Source: Halomonas denitrificans (GTDB lineage: Bacteria; Pseudomonadota; Gammaproteobacteria; Pseudomonadales; Halomonadaceae). From it: a DNA stretch of 64,000 nt. Every line of letters begins with the position of its first letter. Position 1 is the first letter of the stretch. The stretch is from NCBI RefSeq assembly GCF_003056305.1, contig NZ_PYVX01000002.1, positions 646,241 to 710,240 of the forward strand, read 5' to 3'. The notes below the pieces were generated by a model. The model had not been told where the DNA came from and searched no databases. It saw only the letters and a program-made list of their open reading frames with translations. A program made the translations under genes and the position numbers. Positions 8,667 through 17,772 of this stretch are shown here, piece after piece.

Positions 8667-9992
8667 ATGTTTCCCAAGATTACCAAGATGAACATCGTGC
8701 CGGTGGCCGGTGAAGATGGTTTCCTGCTCAACCTGAGCGGCGGCCACGCGCCCTGGTTCATCCGCTGCGTGCTGGTGCTGGAAGACGAAGCCGGCAACCG
8801 CGGGGTCGGCGAGATTCCCTCCAGTGACGGCATCCTGAAGGGACTGGACAAGTGCCGCCCGCTGGTGGAAGGCGCTTACGTCAACGAGGTCAAGAAGGTA
8901 TTGAGCCGGGCCCGTGATCTGCTGGCCCAGGGCGGGCCAGAGGAGCGTGGTCGCCAGACCTTCGATCTGCGAGTGGCCGTGCACGTGGTCACAGCCATCG
9001 AGTCGGCGCTGTTTGACCTGTTCGGCCAAACGCTGGGCATGCCGGTCGCCGACCTGCTTGGCCAGTACGGTCGTCAGCGAGACGAAGTCGAGGCGCTAGG
9101 CTATCTGTTCCTGCTCGGCGACCCGGACAAGACCGATCTTCCCTACCCGAAAGTCACCGACCCCAAGGATGCATGGGACGAGGTGCGTTATCGCGAGGCC
9201 ATGACCCCTGAGGCCGTCGCCAACCTGGCCAAGGCCGCCTACGAGCGCTATGGCTTCAAGGATTTCAAGCTCAAGGGCGGGGTGTTGCGCGGCGAGGAGG
9301 AAGCCGACTGTATCCGTGCGCTCCATGAGGCGTTCCCCGAGGCACGCCTGACCCTCGATCCCAATGGGGCCTGGAAGCTCGACGAGGCGGTGCGGGTGCT
9401 GGAGCCTATCAAGCACCTGCTGAGCTATGCCGAGGATCCCTGTGGCCAGGAGGGGGGCTTCTCCGGCCGTGAGACCATGGCCGAGTTCAAGAAGCGCACC
9501 GGCATGCCCACCGCCACCAACATGATCGCCACCGACTACAAGCAACTGCAGCTGGCGGTTCAGCTCAATGCCGTGGACATCCCGCTGGCCGACTGCCACT
9601 TCTGGACCATGCAGGGAGCCGTGGCCGTGGGGGAGCTGTGCAACGAGTGGGGAATGACCTGGGGCTCGCACAGCAATAACCACTTCGACATCTCGCTGGC
9701 GATGATGACCCACGTGGCCGCCGCCTGCCCGGGCGAGATCACCGCCATCGACACCCACTGGATCTGGCAGGACGGTCAGCGCATCACCAAGGCGCCGTTC
9801 CAGATTCGTGACGGCAAGCTCGCCGTGCCGACCACGCCGGGCCTCGGCATCGAGCTGGATGACGACAAGCTCATGGAGGCGCACGAGAAGTACAAGCGCC
9901 TCGACGTGACCCAGCGCAACGACGCCATGGCGATGCAGTATCTGATCCAGGGCTGGGAGTTCGATCCCAAGCGGCCCGCCCTGGTCCGCTGA
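8667..9992 (+). CDS. gudD: Glucarate dehydratase
   Basis: Dehydrates D-glucarate (and usually L-idarate) to 5-dehydro-4-deoxy-D-glucarate. The 441-residue enzyme is an enolase-superfamily protein, close to the 446 residues of the E. coli enzyme. With a constant offset of four from the E. coli numbering I can place all active-site residues: Lys201 and Lys203 (FKLKGG), metal ligands Asp231, Glu262 and Asn285, and Asp309 and His335 of the His-Asp dyad (GSHSNNHF). Catalysis therefore looks intact and the specific assignment is strong. GATAGGAGG precedes the ATG. Together with garD it feeds both diacids into the same KdgD step. Confidence 0.95.
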   Translation: MFPKITKMNIVPVAGEDGFLLNLSGGHAPWFIRCVLVLEDEAGNRGVGEIPSSDGILKGLDKCRPLVEGAYVNEVKKVLSRARDLLAQGGPEERGRQTFDLRVAVHVVTAIESALFDLFGQTLGMPVADLLGQYGRQRDEVEALGYLFLLGDPDKTDLPYPKVTDPKDAWDEVRYREAMTPEAVANLAKAAYERYGFKDFKLKGGVLRGEEEADCIRALHEAFPEARLTLDPNGAWKLDEAVRVLEPIKHLLSYAEDPCGQEGGFSGRETMAEFKKRTGMPTATNMIATDYKQLQLAVQLNAVDIPLADCHFWTMQGAVAVGELCNEWGMTWGSHSNNHFDISLAMMTHVAAACPGEITAIDTHWIWQDGQRITKAPFQIRDGKLAVPTTPGLGIELDDDKLMEAHEKYKRLDVTQRNDAMAMQYLIQGWEFDPKRPALVR

Positions 9993-10102
9993 TGGTCGTG
10001 CGCTGATACCCCCTAGATCCCATTGCTCGGCGAGATGACTCGCGTCGCCTCGCCCGACCTGAACGGCGCCGTGCTCCGGCGTCCCATGACAGGAGAAGCT
10101 CC

Positions 10103-11686
10103 ATGACTCTGGAAGGCAAGCAACTGATCGGCCAGCGTGCCGTGACCGCCGATGGCAAAGCGATCCACGCCACCAACCCCGCCACAGGCGAGACCCTGCC
10201 GCCGGCCTATGCCGCCGGCGGCCAGGAGGAGGTTGACCAGGCCTGCGAGCTTGCCTGGGCGGCCTTCGAGACCTATCGCGAGACCGGCCTCGAGGCGCGA
10301 GCGCGCTTCCTGGAGACCGTGGCCGAGGAGATCGAGGCTATCGGCGATGCGCTGATCGAGCGTGCCATGGCCGAGTCCGGCCTGCCGCGTGCCCGTCTCG
10401 AGGGCGAGCGCGGCCGCACCTGTGGCCAGTTGCGCCTGTTCGCCTCGGTGGTTCGTACTGGCGAGTGGCTCGACGTGCGCATTGACCCAGCGCTGCCCGA
10501 GCGTGAGCCGATGCCGCGGGTCGACCTGCGCCAGCGCCACATCGCCTTGGGCCCGGTGGCCGTGTTCGGCGCCTCCAACTTCCCGTTGGCCTTCTCGGTG
10601 GCCGGCGGCGACACCGCCTCCGCGCTGGCCGCCGGCTGCCCGGTGGTGGTCAAGGCGCACTCGGCCCACCCCGGCACCAGCGAGCTGGTCGGCCGCGCCG
10701 TGCAACGCGCCGTCGCCCGGTGCGAGCTGCCCGAAGGCGTGTTCTCGCTGATTTACGGCTCCGGCCAGGACGTGGGCCAGGGCCTGGTGCGTGACCCGCG
10801 CATCAAGGCGGTGGGCTTCACCGGCTCGCGCAGCGGCGGTACGGCGCTGGCGAAGGCCGCCCAGGAGCGTCCCGAGCCGATCCCGGTCTACGCCGAGATG
10901 AGCTCGATCAACCCGGTGTTCCTGCTGACCGAGGCCCTTAAGGCGCGCGCCAAGGAACTGGGCGAGGCCTTCATCGGCTCGCTGAACATGGGCGCCGGCC
11001 AGTTCTGCACCAATCCCGGCCTGGTCATCGCCCAGCGGGGCGACTCTCTGGAGGCGTTCCTCGCCGCCGCCGGCGAAGCGATCAAGGGCGCCGCGGCGCA
11101 GACCATGCTGACCCCGGGCATCCATGACGCCTACACCCAGGGCGTCGATGGCCTGGTCGCCAGCAGCAAGGCTCGCGAAGTGGCACGCGGCCCGGCCGGC
11201 GACGGCCCCAATGCTTGCCAGGCCGGGCTGTTCGTGGCCTCGGCCGACGACTTCCTGACGGATGAGGCCCTGCAGGCCGAGGTCTTCGGTGCCACGTCCC
11301 TGGTGGTCGAGTGTGCCGATCAGGCCGACGTGAAGCGCGTGGCCGAGCACCTGGAAGGCCAGCTGACCGCGACCCTGCAGATGGACGACGGCGACCTGGA
11401 CGCCGCCCGGCGTCTGCTGCCGATTCTCGAGCGTCGCGCCGGCCGTGTGATGGCCAACGGCTGGCCCACCGGCGTCGAGGTGTGCCACGCCATGGTCCAC
11501 GGTGGCCCCTACCCGGCCACTTCGGACTCCCGCACCACCTCGGTGGGGAGTGCGGCGATTCATCGCTTCCTGCGCCCGGTGTGCTACCAGAACCTGCCTC
11601 AAGGCCTGCTTCCCGAGGCGCTGCGTGACGGCAACCCGGCCGGCGTCAGCCGCTTGGTTGACGGTAAGCGGGAGTGTACGCAGTGA
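10103..11686 (+). CDS. 2-oxoglutarate semialdehyde dehydrogenase (NADP+), aldehyde dehydrogenase family
   Basis: Oxidises 2,5-dioxopentanoate, the KdgD product, to 2-oxoglutarate for the TCA cycle. The 527-residue protein belongs to the longer class of aldehyde dehydrogenases typical of aldarate and pentose oxidative clusters. The catalytic cysteine is Cys302 ([10 protein letters not shown]), the general-base glutamate lies in [10 protein letters not shown], and the Rossmann loop is in [15 protein letters not shown] precedes the ATG. It is the last structural gene of the operon and is followed by a canonical UUCG terminator. It could accept other semialdehydes, but its position after kdgD makes the named substrate the best choice. 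Confidence 0.9.
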   Translation: MTLEGKQLIGQRAVTADGKAIHATNPATGETLPPAYAAGGQEEVDQACELAWAAFETYRETGLEARARFLETVAEEIEAIGDALIERAMAESGLPRARLEGERGRTCGQLRLFASVVRTGEWLDVRIDPALPEREPMPRVDLRQRHIALGPVAVFGASNFPLAFSVAGGDTASALAAGCPVVVKAHSAHPGTSELVGRAVQRAVARCELPEGVFSLIYGSGQDVGQGLVRDPRIKAVGFTGSRSGGTALAKAAQERPEPIPVYAEMSSINPVFLLTEALKARAKELGEAFIGSLNMGAGQFCTNPGLVIAQRGDSLEAFLAAAGEAIKGAAAQTMLTPGIHDAYTQGVDGLVASSKAREVARGPAGDGPNACQAGLFVASADDFLTDEALQAEVFGATSLVVECADQADVKRVAEHLEGQLTATLQMDDGDLDAARRLLPILERRAGRVMANGWPTGVEVCHAMVHGGPYPATSDSRTTSVGSAAIHRFLRPVCYQNLPQGLLPEALRDGNPAGVSRLVDGKRECTQ

Positions 11687-12091
11687 CGGGCAGGCAGTAA
11701 GCTCTTGGCGGCCTTCGGGCCGCCTTTTTAACGTTGCTTCGCCCGCTCCGCGTCTGTTGCCGGCGACGAGGGCCATGAACGGGCAAGGTCCTGGTCGGGA
11801 TGACCAGGAAAGGCAAGGAAACCTACCGCCGGTCACGCGGCACCTTGTGAAGTTTCAGGGATGACAACGCGCCGTAGGCACACCAGGGGGCGGAGCCCGT
11901 CATGCGTGGATAGGTAGTGAGATGTATGATTAATGTCGGCGTGGGGCTCTGTGCATGGCGCGAAATGCGTCAGCGAAGGGGCAGGTGACGCTAGCGGTGC
12001 ACGGTCGATAGCTGCCGTGGTGAGATGGTGGATCCAGCCCATGAAGGCCGGTTCGTCGGCATCTCGCCACGTGACATGATAGGACTGGTTT
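11687..12091. promoter_or_regulatory. Intergenic region with operon terminator and regulator promoter
   Basis: No gene is supported in these 405 bases. They hold the terminator at 11707-11729 and, closer to the regulator, ATGTATGAT at 11922-11930, which shares TGTATGAT with the two 16-bp operators and could be a degenerate autoregulatory site. No good -35/-10 pair is obvious for the regulator gene. Confidence 0.4.
11707..11729 (+). terminator. Rho-independent terminator of the aldarate operon
   Basis: Stem GGCGGCC (11707-11713) and GGCCGCC (11718-11724) closed by a TTCG tetraloop and followed by TTTTT. A canonical intrinsic terminator 20 bases after the dehydrogenase stop. Confidence 0.95.
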
Positions 12092-12850
12092 ATGGCAAAG
12101 GGTTCTGAAATGGCGATATCGGGTTCATGGGATGTCCAGCGCGTCACCCGCGAGGGCAGCCTTTCCCAGGCGGTGGTGGAGCAGCTCGAGCGCCGCATCG
12201 CCTCCGGTGAGGCGCCGGTGGGGAGCAAGTTGCCCACCGAGAGTGAGCTTTGCGAGGCCTTCGGCGTCAGCCGCACGGTGGTGCGTGAGGCGATCACTCA
12301 CCTCAAGTCGCTGGGGCTGGTCGAGACCCGGCGTGGCGTCGGCACCACGGTACTGCGTAGCGAAGCGGCCGAGCCGCGGCCGGCCGTGCATATCAGTCCC
12401 CGCACCGTGGAGGACATTCTCGAGGTCCTAGAGCTGCGCCTTGCTCTGGAGCCGCGGGCGGCGGAGTTGGCTGCCCTGCGTCACGACGCCGAGGACCGCC
12501 AGCGCCTGGAGGCCCGGCATGCTGAATTCATCGAGGCCCAGTCGGCGAAGTCGAAGTCCCAGGCGCGCCGCGAGGATTTCGCCTTCCATCATGCGATCAT
12601 CAAGGCCACGCACAACGTCTGCTTCGATCGCCTCTACGAGCCTTTGAGCGACAGCATCATCCCGCGGGCCAAGCTGTTGAGCATCGACATCGACCCCAGT
12701 GCCGCCTCGCGCTACCTCGAACTGGTGTATGAAGAACATTCCCGGATCCTCAAGGCCATCCTCGACCGCGATGCGCCGGCGGCCCGGGCGGCCATGCAGC
12801 AGCACCTTGAGCGCTCCCGCGATATGTATGCTCGCTATCGGGACACCTAG
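12092..12850 (+). CDS. GntR-family regulator, FadR/FCD subfamily
   Basis: A 252-residue repressor-type protein. The N-terminal winged helix-turn-helix (about residues 25-85) contains SKLPTESELCEAFGVSRTVV and the wing TRRGVGTTV. The C-terminal all-helical FCD domain (about 110-240) keeps the metal and ligand histidines in FHHAIIKATHN, EEHSRIL and QQHLERS, so it probably binds a carboxylate, plausibly an aldarate or a pathway intermediate. It follows the operon terminator on the same strand and is likely the regulator of the shared 16-bp motif. An ATG at 12110 is an alternative start. The upstream one is preceded by AGGAC. Confidence 0.88.
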   Translation: MAKGSEMAISGSWDVQRVTREGSLSQAVVEQLERRIASGEAPVGSKLPTESELCEAFGVSRTVVREAITHLKSLGLVETRRGVGTTVLRSEAAEPRPAVHISPRTVEDILEVLELRLALEPRAAELAALRHDAEDRQRLEARHAEFIEAQSAKSKSQARREDFAFHHAIIKATHNVCFDRLYEPLSDSIIPRAKLLSIDIDPSAASRYLELVYEEHSRILKAILDRDAPAARAAMQQHLERSRDMYARYRDT

Positions 12851-12884
12851 ACGGCGCCTCGGGTGCGCCGTGACATGAGGCTCT

Positions 12885-12989
12885 TCAGCGTGCCAGCCAT
12901 AGGCCGACGACCACGGCGGTGATCACGGTGACGAAGAACACCCGGTTGCGTGCGCGGGTATCGCGGGCGGGCTTGCGGGAATCGGCCAA
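12885..12989 (-). CDS. Small single-span membrane protein, 34 residues
   Basis: A short minus-strand frame not matching any family I recognise. It begins at TTG (12989) with AGAGGAG about eight bases upstream, a good ribosome binding site. The product has a strongly basic N-terminus (six Arg or Lys in the first 16 residues) and then one hydrophobic helix (VFFVTVITAVVVGLWLA), and ends in Arg. This basic-in topology is typical of real small inner-membrane proteins. It lies between the GntR gene and the divergent hydrolase cassette. The TTG start and short length keep confidence moderate. Confidence 0.5.
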   Translation of the reverse strand: MADSRKPARDTRARNRVFFVTVITAVVVGLWLAR

Positions 12990-13103
12990 GGTAAGCTCCT
13001 CTCTGTGGGGTTGCCGCCAAGGGACGACTTGGCGAACCATGGTAATCCCGTTAGCCTGCTATCGCCAGAAGGGCACCGGCCGGCTGCCCTCGAAGGAGCC
13101 CCC

Positions 13104-13919
13104 ATGCGCCGATCCGACCAGACCTCGCGTCTTCCCCTCGTCTTCGCCCACGCCAACGGCTTCCCGGGCCGGAGCTATCGCAGCTTCCTGGCGCCGCTGG
13201 CCGAGCGCTTCGACGTGCACCCGCTGGACCGCCTCGGCCATCACCCCGACTTTCCGGTGGGGCACAACTGGCTGGCCCTGCGCGACGAGCTCCTCGCGCA
13301 CCTCGCCGAGCGTCCCGGGCCGGTCATCGGCGTCGGCCACTCCATGGGCGGGGTGCTGATGGCGATGGCCGCCGAACGTGCGCCCGAGCGCTTCCACGCC
13401 GTGGTGATGCTCGATCCGCCGCTGATGCTCGGCCTGGACGCCTGGGTGATGAAGGCCGCCAAGCGGCTGGGGCTCGCCGATCGCGTCACCCCGGCCGGCC
13501 GCACCCTGGGGCGCCGCGACAGCTGGCCCAGCCGCGAGGCGATGGTCCAGTACCTGCGCCGCCGCGGGCTGTTTCGCGGCTTCACCGACCGGGCCCTCCA
13601 CGACTACGTGGACGGTGGCACCCGGGAGCTCGACGACGGCCGCGTGGTGCTGCTCTACGACCCCGACATCGAGGTGCAGATCTTCCGCCACCTGCCCGAT
13701 CACCTGGATGACCTGCCCGCCCGGGTCCAGGTCCCCCTCGGGGTGCTCGCGGGTGACGAGTCCCGCGTGCTCACCGCGCACCGCCGGCGCCGGCTGCGCC
13801 GCCGCGGGGTGCGCGTCGCCGAGGTCCCGGGCGGGCACATGTTCCCCATGGAGGTACCCGAGGCGACCCGCACGGCGCTTGTGGCGATGATCGACGAACT
13901 GCTCGGGCGATCGACATGA
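13104..13919 (+). CDS. Alpha/beta hydrolase
   Basis: A 271-residue serine hydrolase of the alpha/beta fold. The nucleophile elbow is GHSMGG, the oxyanion region near the N-terminus is FAHANGFPG, a candidate acid is in AGDESRVL and the catalytic histidine is in PGGHMFPME. The start follows GAAGGAGCC. An in-frame extension to 13005 lacks this signal. There is no signal peptide, so it is cytoplasmic. Its stop overlaps the next start by four bases (ATGA), indicating translational coupling with a second hydrolase. The substrate is unknown; an ester, lactone or thioester are all possible. Confidence 0.85.
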   Translation: MRRSDQTSRLPLVFAHANGFPGRSYRSFLAPLAERFDVHPLDRLGHHPDFPVGHNWLALRDELLAHLAERPGPVIGVGHSMGGVLMAMAAERAPERFHAVVMLDPPLMLGLDAWVMKAAKRLGLADRVTPAGRTLGRRDSWPSREAMVQYLRRRGLFRGFTDRALHDYVDGGTRELDDGRVVLLYDPDIEVQIFRHLPDHLDDLPARVQVPLGVLAGDESRVLTAHRRRRLRRRGVRVAEVPGGHMFPMEVPEATRTALVAMIDELLGRST

Positions 13920-14863
13920 GCGCGCCGCACGCTCACCCGCAACCTCAGCCCTTGAGCCTGTGCGACGGCCGCCTGGCCGCCCTGGCCTGGGGCGACCCCG
14001 CGGGCCCCACCTGGCTGGCCCTGCACGGCTGGCTCGACAACGCCGCGAGCTTCTCGCGCCTGGCCCCGTACCTTGTCGAGCGCCTGGGGATCCGCGTGGT
14101 GGCCCTCGACTTCGCCGGCCACGGCCTGTCGGCGCATCGCGCGGGCGGCTATGCGCTCTGGGACTACGTCCACGACCTGCTCGACGTCGCCGACGCCCTC
14201 GACCTGGCGCGGCCGACCCTGCTGGCCCACTCCATGGGCGCCGGGGTGGCCGGGCTCGCCGCGGCGGCGCTGCCCGAGCGGGTCGAGAGGCTGGTGCTGA
14301 TCGATGGCCTGGGCGCGCTGACCACCGAGGCCGAGGAGGCCCCCGCCCAGCTGCGCAAGGGGCTGCTCGCCATGCGGCGCAGCCGTGCACGGAGCGCCTC
14401 TGGCGCCCGGGCACCGAGCTATCCTGATAGTGAGGCCGCCGTGGCGGCACGGGTCGCCGGTGGGGCGACGCCCATCGACGCCGAGACGGCGCGCCCGCTG
14501 ATGCGGCGCAACCTCGAGGCGCTGCCCGACGGGCGGGTCCGGCTGCGCACCGATGCGCGCCTGCTGCGCCCCTCGCCGGTGCGGCTCTGCCCCGAGCAGC
14601 TCTCCGCCATGCTGCGGGCGCTGCAGTGTCCGGTGCTGCTGGTGGAGGGCACGACCGGCATCCTCGGCGACCGGCCGCGGGCGTGCCGGGCACGCCGCGA
14701 GGTGGCCCGGCTCACGCGTCGGGTGCTGCCGGGCGGGCACCACCTGCACCTGGAGCCGGCGGCCGCGGAGGAGGTGGCGAGGACCATCGCCGACTGGCCG
14801 GCCCTCGAACGGGCGCACGAGCACCCCCATGATCGCAGGCACGAGAGGGAGGGCGGAGCATGA
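13916..14863 (+). CDS. Alpha/beta hydrolase (second of the pair)
   Basis: A 315-residue alpha/beta fold hydrolase. It has LHGWLDNAASF near the N-terminus, the nucleophile elbow AHSMGAG, the following strand LVLIDGLG and a C-terminal histidine in GGHHLHLEP. The pattern is that of the broad epoxide hydrolase/esterase group with a cap domain around residues 140-220. It is only distantly similar to the preceding hydrolase, so the pair is not a recent duplication. It overlaps its neighbours by ATGA at both ends, forming a compact three-gene cassette with the patatin gene. The reaction is not predictable from sequence. Confidence 0.85.
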   Translation: MSAPHAHPQPQPLSLCDGRLAALAWGDPAGPTWLALHGWLDNAASFSRLAPYLVERLGIRVVALDFAGHGLSAHRAGGYALWDYVHDLLDVADALDLARPTLLAHSMGAGVAGLAAAALPERVERLVLIDGLGALTTEAEEAPAQLRKGLLAMRRSRARSASGARAPSYPDSEAAVAARVAGGATPIDAETARPLMRRNLEALPDGRVRLRTDARLLRPSPVRLCPEQLSAMLRALQCPVLLVEGTTGILGDRPRACRARREVARLTRRVLPGGHHLHLEPAAAEEVARTIADWPALERAHEHPHDRRHEREGGA

Positions 14864-16041
14864 ATCAGCAGCAGCAGGGCGCAAGCCCCCGCGACAAGAC
14901 GGTCGCCCTGGTGCTCGGCAGCGGCGGGGCGCGCGGCTATGCCCATATCGGGGTGATCGAGGAGCTCGAGGCCCGCGGCTATCGCGTGGTGGCGATCTCG
15001 GGCTGCTCCATGGGCGCGCTGGTGGGCGGGGTCTATGCGGCGGGCCAGCTCGCTGCCTACCGCGACTGGGTCTGCCAGCTCGACTACTTCGACGTGCTGC
15101 GCCTGGTCGACGTCACCTGGAGCCCGATGGGCGCGATGCGCGCCAACAAGGTGATGAGCAAGCTCGAGAGCCTGATCGACGATACCCGCATCGAGGACCT
15201 GGACATTGCCGTGACCACCGTCGCCACCGACCTGACCCGCCAGCGCGAGGTGTGGTTCCAGAGCGGCTCGCTGCTCGAGGCGATCCGCGCCTCCATCGCC
15301 GTGCCCGGGGTGATCACCCCGGTGCATTGCGGCGACCAGGTGCTGGTGGACGGCGGACTGCTCAACCCGCTGCCGATCATTCCCACGGTGTCGGCGCGGG
15401 CGGATTTCGTGATGGCGGTCAACGTCACCGCCCACAGCCCGCGGCCGGTGAGCCTCGAGGAGCTGCTGCCCCCCGACGAGGCCGCCGAGGAGAAGGCCCG
15501 GGAGGAGGCCCGCGATGCCGGCGGCGTCGACTTCGCCAGCTGGATCGATGGGGTGCGCGGCGCCGCCCGGCGGCTCTTCGACGGCTTGAGCAATGGCAAT
15601 GCTAACGGCAACGGCGGCGCGCTTCCCCCCGCCGCCAACAAGAAGGGTCAGGTGGACGAGGCCCTGGAGCGCGATCGAAGGGAGTGGGGGCGGCTGGACA
15701 TGGTGCTGGCCTCCTTCGACATCACCCAGGCGGCGCTGGCCAAGTACAAGGTGGCGGGCTATCCACCGGACGTGCTGATCGAGGTGCCCAAGACGGTGTG
15801 CGGCGCCTACGAGTTCCACCGCGCCGAGGCCCTGATCAGCCTCGGTCGCCACCTGGCGGTGGACGCCCTGGACCGCTTCGAGGGGCTGACCCATCCGGGC
15901 TGGGGCGATCAGGCGATCGTCGTCGAGCCGACGGGCGAAGAAACGGACGAAGAACCGGACGTAGGACCCGTAGAAGAAGCGGACCAAGGAACGGGAGAGG
16001 AAGCAGGCGAAGAGAGCGGAGAGGAGAAGGCCCCGTCCTGA
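14860..16041 (+). CDS. Patatin-like phospholipase with acidic C-terminal tail
   Basis: A 393-residue patatin-family lipid acyl hydrolase related to the RssA/YlbK group. The oxyanion loop GSGGARG is at 20-26, the nucleophile Ser50 is in GCSMG, and Asp164 of the Ser-Asp dyad is in VDGGLLNP, so the active site is complete. The last 35 or so residues are a low-complexity tail rich in Glu, Gly and Asp, encoded by unusually A-rich DNA. No signal peptide is visible, so cytoplasmic or membrane-peripheral action is likely. It is coupled to the two alpha/beta hydrolases. Its lipid substrate is unknown. Confidence 0.9.
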   Translation: MNQQQQGASPRDKTVALVLGSGGARGYAHIGVIEELEARGYRVVAISGCSMGALVGGVYAAGQLAAYRDWVCQLDYFDVLRLVDVTWSPMGAMRANKVMSKLESLIDDTRIEDLDIAVTTVATDLTRQREVWFQSGSLLEAIRASIAVPGVITPVHCGDQVLVDGGLLNPLPIIPTVSARADFVMAVNVTAHSPRPVSLEELLPPDEAAEEKAREEARDAGGVDFASWIDGVRGAARRLFDGLSNGNANGNGGALPPAANKKGQVDEALERDRREWGRLDMVLASFDITQAALAKYKVAGYPPDVLIEVPKTVCGAYEFHRAEALISLGRHLAVDALDRFEGLTHPGWGDQAIVVEPTGEETDEEPDVGPVEEADQGTGEEAGEESGEEKAPS

Positions 16042-16077
16042 GGCGCCGTGCCGCGTCGCGGGCCGGCGGACCGCCGC

Positions 16078-16656
16078 TCAGGCCTCGGCGCCGCGCCGGC
16101 GCAGCAGCACGTAGACCGCCCCGGTGCCGCCGTCGATGGCGGTGGCCGAGCAGAAGGCCAGCACGCTGGGCCACTCGCGCAGCCAGGCGTTCACGTGGCT
16201 CTTGATCACCGGGTAGTCGCGGGTGCTGCCCCAGGCCTTGCCGTGCACCACCAGCACGCAGCGCCGCCGGCGGTCGGCGGCGTCGCGCAGGAAGGCCTCG
16301 AGCTCCTCCCGGGCCTCCTCCAGGGTGTGGCCGTGCAGGTCGAGCCCCGCCTCCCAGGCGAGCTGCCCGCGCTTGAGCTGCTGGCGGGTGCGCCAGGGCA
16401 GGTCGGGGAGGGCGAAGTCGAGGAACTCCGAGGGGCGCACCGGCTCCACCCGGCCATCCGAGGTGCGCCCGCCGCCGGCGAGGTCGTCGGCGACCGTGGT
16501 GGCGGCCGCGCGCCGCTCGGCCGCGGCGACGTCGCCCCGGCGCCGGCGACCGGGATCGGCCCGGTTGCTGGCAATGGGGCGCACGCCGGCCTCGCGCAGG
16601 GCCTGGCGGAAGGCGTTGATCTCGTCGTCGTCCGGGACGTGGCGATCTCGACTCAT
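16078..16656 (-). CDS. Smr domain protein, putative endonuclease
   Basis: A 192-residue protein with a disordered Arg- and Ala-rich N-terminal half and a C-terminal Smr domain (about residues 100-190). The Smr motif LDLHG is present, and the domain ends with [12 protein letters not shown]. Smr proteins of the SmrA/SmrB group cleave nucleic acids; SmrB acts on mRNA at collided ribosomes. The second motif, usually HGxG, reads HGKAWG here, which spaces the last glycine differently. The gene converges on the patatin gene, whose stop is 36 bases away, and is divergent from prmB. Confidence 0.85.
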   Translation of the reverse strand: MSRDRHVPDDDEINAFRQALREAGVRPIASNRADPGRRRRGDVAAAERRAAATTVADDLAGGGRTSDGRVEPVRPSEFLDFALPDLPWRTRQQLKRGQLAWEAGLDLHGHTLEEAREELEAFLRDAADRRRRCVLVVHGKAWGSTRDYPVIKSHVNAWLREWPSVLAFCSATAIDGGTGAVYVLLRRRGAEA

Positions 16657-16774
16657 GGGACCATCGGGTGGAGGAGCGAGCCGTCAGTATACCGCCCCAG
16701 CCGTGGCTGTGAACCGCGGGCCCGGTTACAATCTGGCGTCGTCATCCCCGAACCCCTCGACACCAGGAAGCCCC

Positions 16775-17731
16775 GTGGCCGAATCTCTCCCCGACGCCTC
16801 TACGTCCACCCTCGTGCTGAGCGACCAGGCCCTAAGCGATGGCCTGATCACCCTGCGTGACTGCCTGCGCTGGGCCGCCAGCGAGTTCCACCTGGCCGGG
16901 CTGCACTACGGCCACGGCACCGCCTCCGCCTGGGACGAGGGCGTGGCGCTGACCCTGGGCGCCCTGCACCTGCCCTGGAACGTCGATCCGGCGGTGCTCG
17001 AGGCGCGGTTGCTGCCCATGGAGCGCGCGCGCATCGTGGCCCTGGTGCGGGCGCGTATCGAGACGCGCCGGCCGCTGCCTTACCTGCTGGGCGAGGCCTT
17101 CTTCGCCGGTCTGCCGTTCAGCGTCGACGAGCGGGTGCTGATCCCGCGCTCGCCGATCGCCGAGCTGATCGAGCACGGCTTCGCCGCCTGGTTCCCCGAC
17201 GAGCCGCCCGCCCGGGTGCTCGACCTCTGCACCGGCTCGGGCTGCATCGGCATCGCCACGGCGCTGCACCTGCCGACCTGCGAGGTCGACCTGGCCGATA
17301 TCAGCCCCGAGGCCCTGGCCGTGGCGCGCCAGAACATCACCCGCCACGACGTGGGCGAGCGGGTGCGCGCCGTGGAGTCCGACCTCTTCGCGGGTCTCGC
17401 CGGTCGGCGCTTTGAGCTGATCGTCTCCAACCCGCCCTACGTGGACAGCCGCGACCTCACCACCATGCCCGCCGAGTTCCGCCACGAGCCGTCGCTGGCG
17501 TTGGGCGCCGGCCGGGACGGCCTGGACATCGTGCGGCGCATCCTGCGCGAGGCCCGCGACCACCTCACCGACGACGGCGTGCTGATCGTCGAGGTCGGCA
17601 ACTCCGATCACCACCTGGAGGCGGCCTTCCCCGAGGTGCCCTTCCTGTGGCTGGAATTCGAGCACGGCGGCCAGGGGGTCTTCGCCCTGAGCGCCGCCGA
17701 ACTCGACGCCCATGCGGCGTCCTTCGCCTGA
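16775..17731 (+). CDS. prmB: 50S ribosomal protein L3 N5-glutamine methyltransferase
   Basis: Methylates a glutamine side chain of ribosomal protein L3 using S-adenosylmethionine. The 318-residue enzyme has an N-terminal helical domain and a Rossmann-type methyltransferase domain with motif [13 protein letters not shown] and the SNPPY motif that holds the target amide. PrmC and HemK share these features, but the N-terminal region ([12 protein letters not shown]) and the location directly before aroC are typical of PrmB. I chose the GTG start after AGGAAG. A longer in-frame extension runs back into the Smr gene and has no support. Confidence 0.92.
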   Translation: MAESLPDASTSTLVLSDQALSDGLITLRDCLRWAASEFHLAGLHYGHGTASAWDEGVALTLGALHLPWNVDPAVLEARLLPMERARIVALVRARIETRRPLPYLLGEAFFAGLPFSVDERVLIPRSPIAELIEHGFAAWFPDEPPARVLDLCTGSGCIGIATALHLPTCEVDLADISPEALAVARQNITRHDVGERVRAVESDLFAGLAGRRFELIVSNPPYVDSRDLTTMPAEFRHEPSLALGAGRDGLDIVRRILREARDHLTDDGVLIVEVGNSDHHLEAAFPEVPFLWLEFEHGGQGVFALSAAELDAHAASFA

Positions 17732-17772
17732 TTCCCCCTTTTCCCTCTCTCCCGACCCCAGGAGGCGCGCCC

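Noticed and set aside
16223..16774. N-terminal extension of prmB upstream of 16775
   Set aside because: It is antisense to the Smr gene, Ser/Arg-rich and unrelated to PrmB; the GTG at 16775 has a ribosome binding site.
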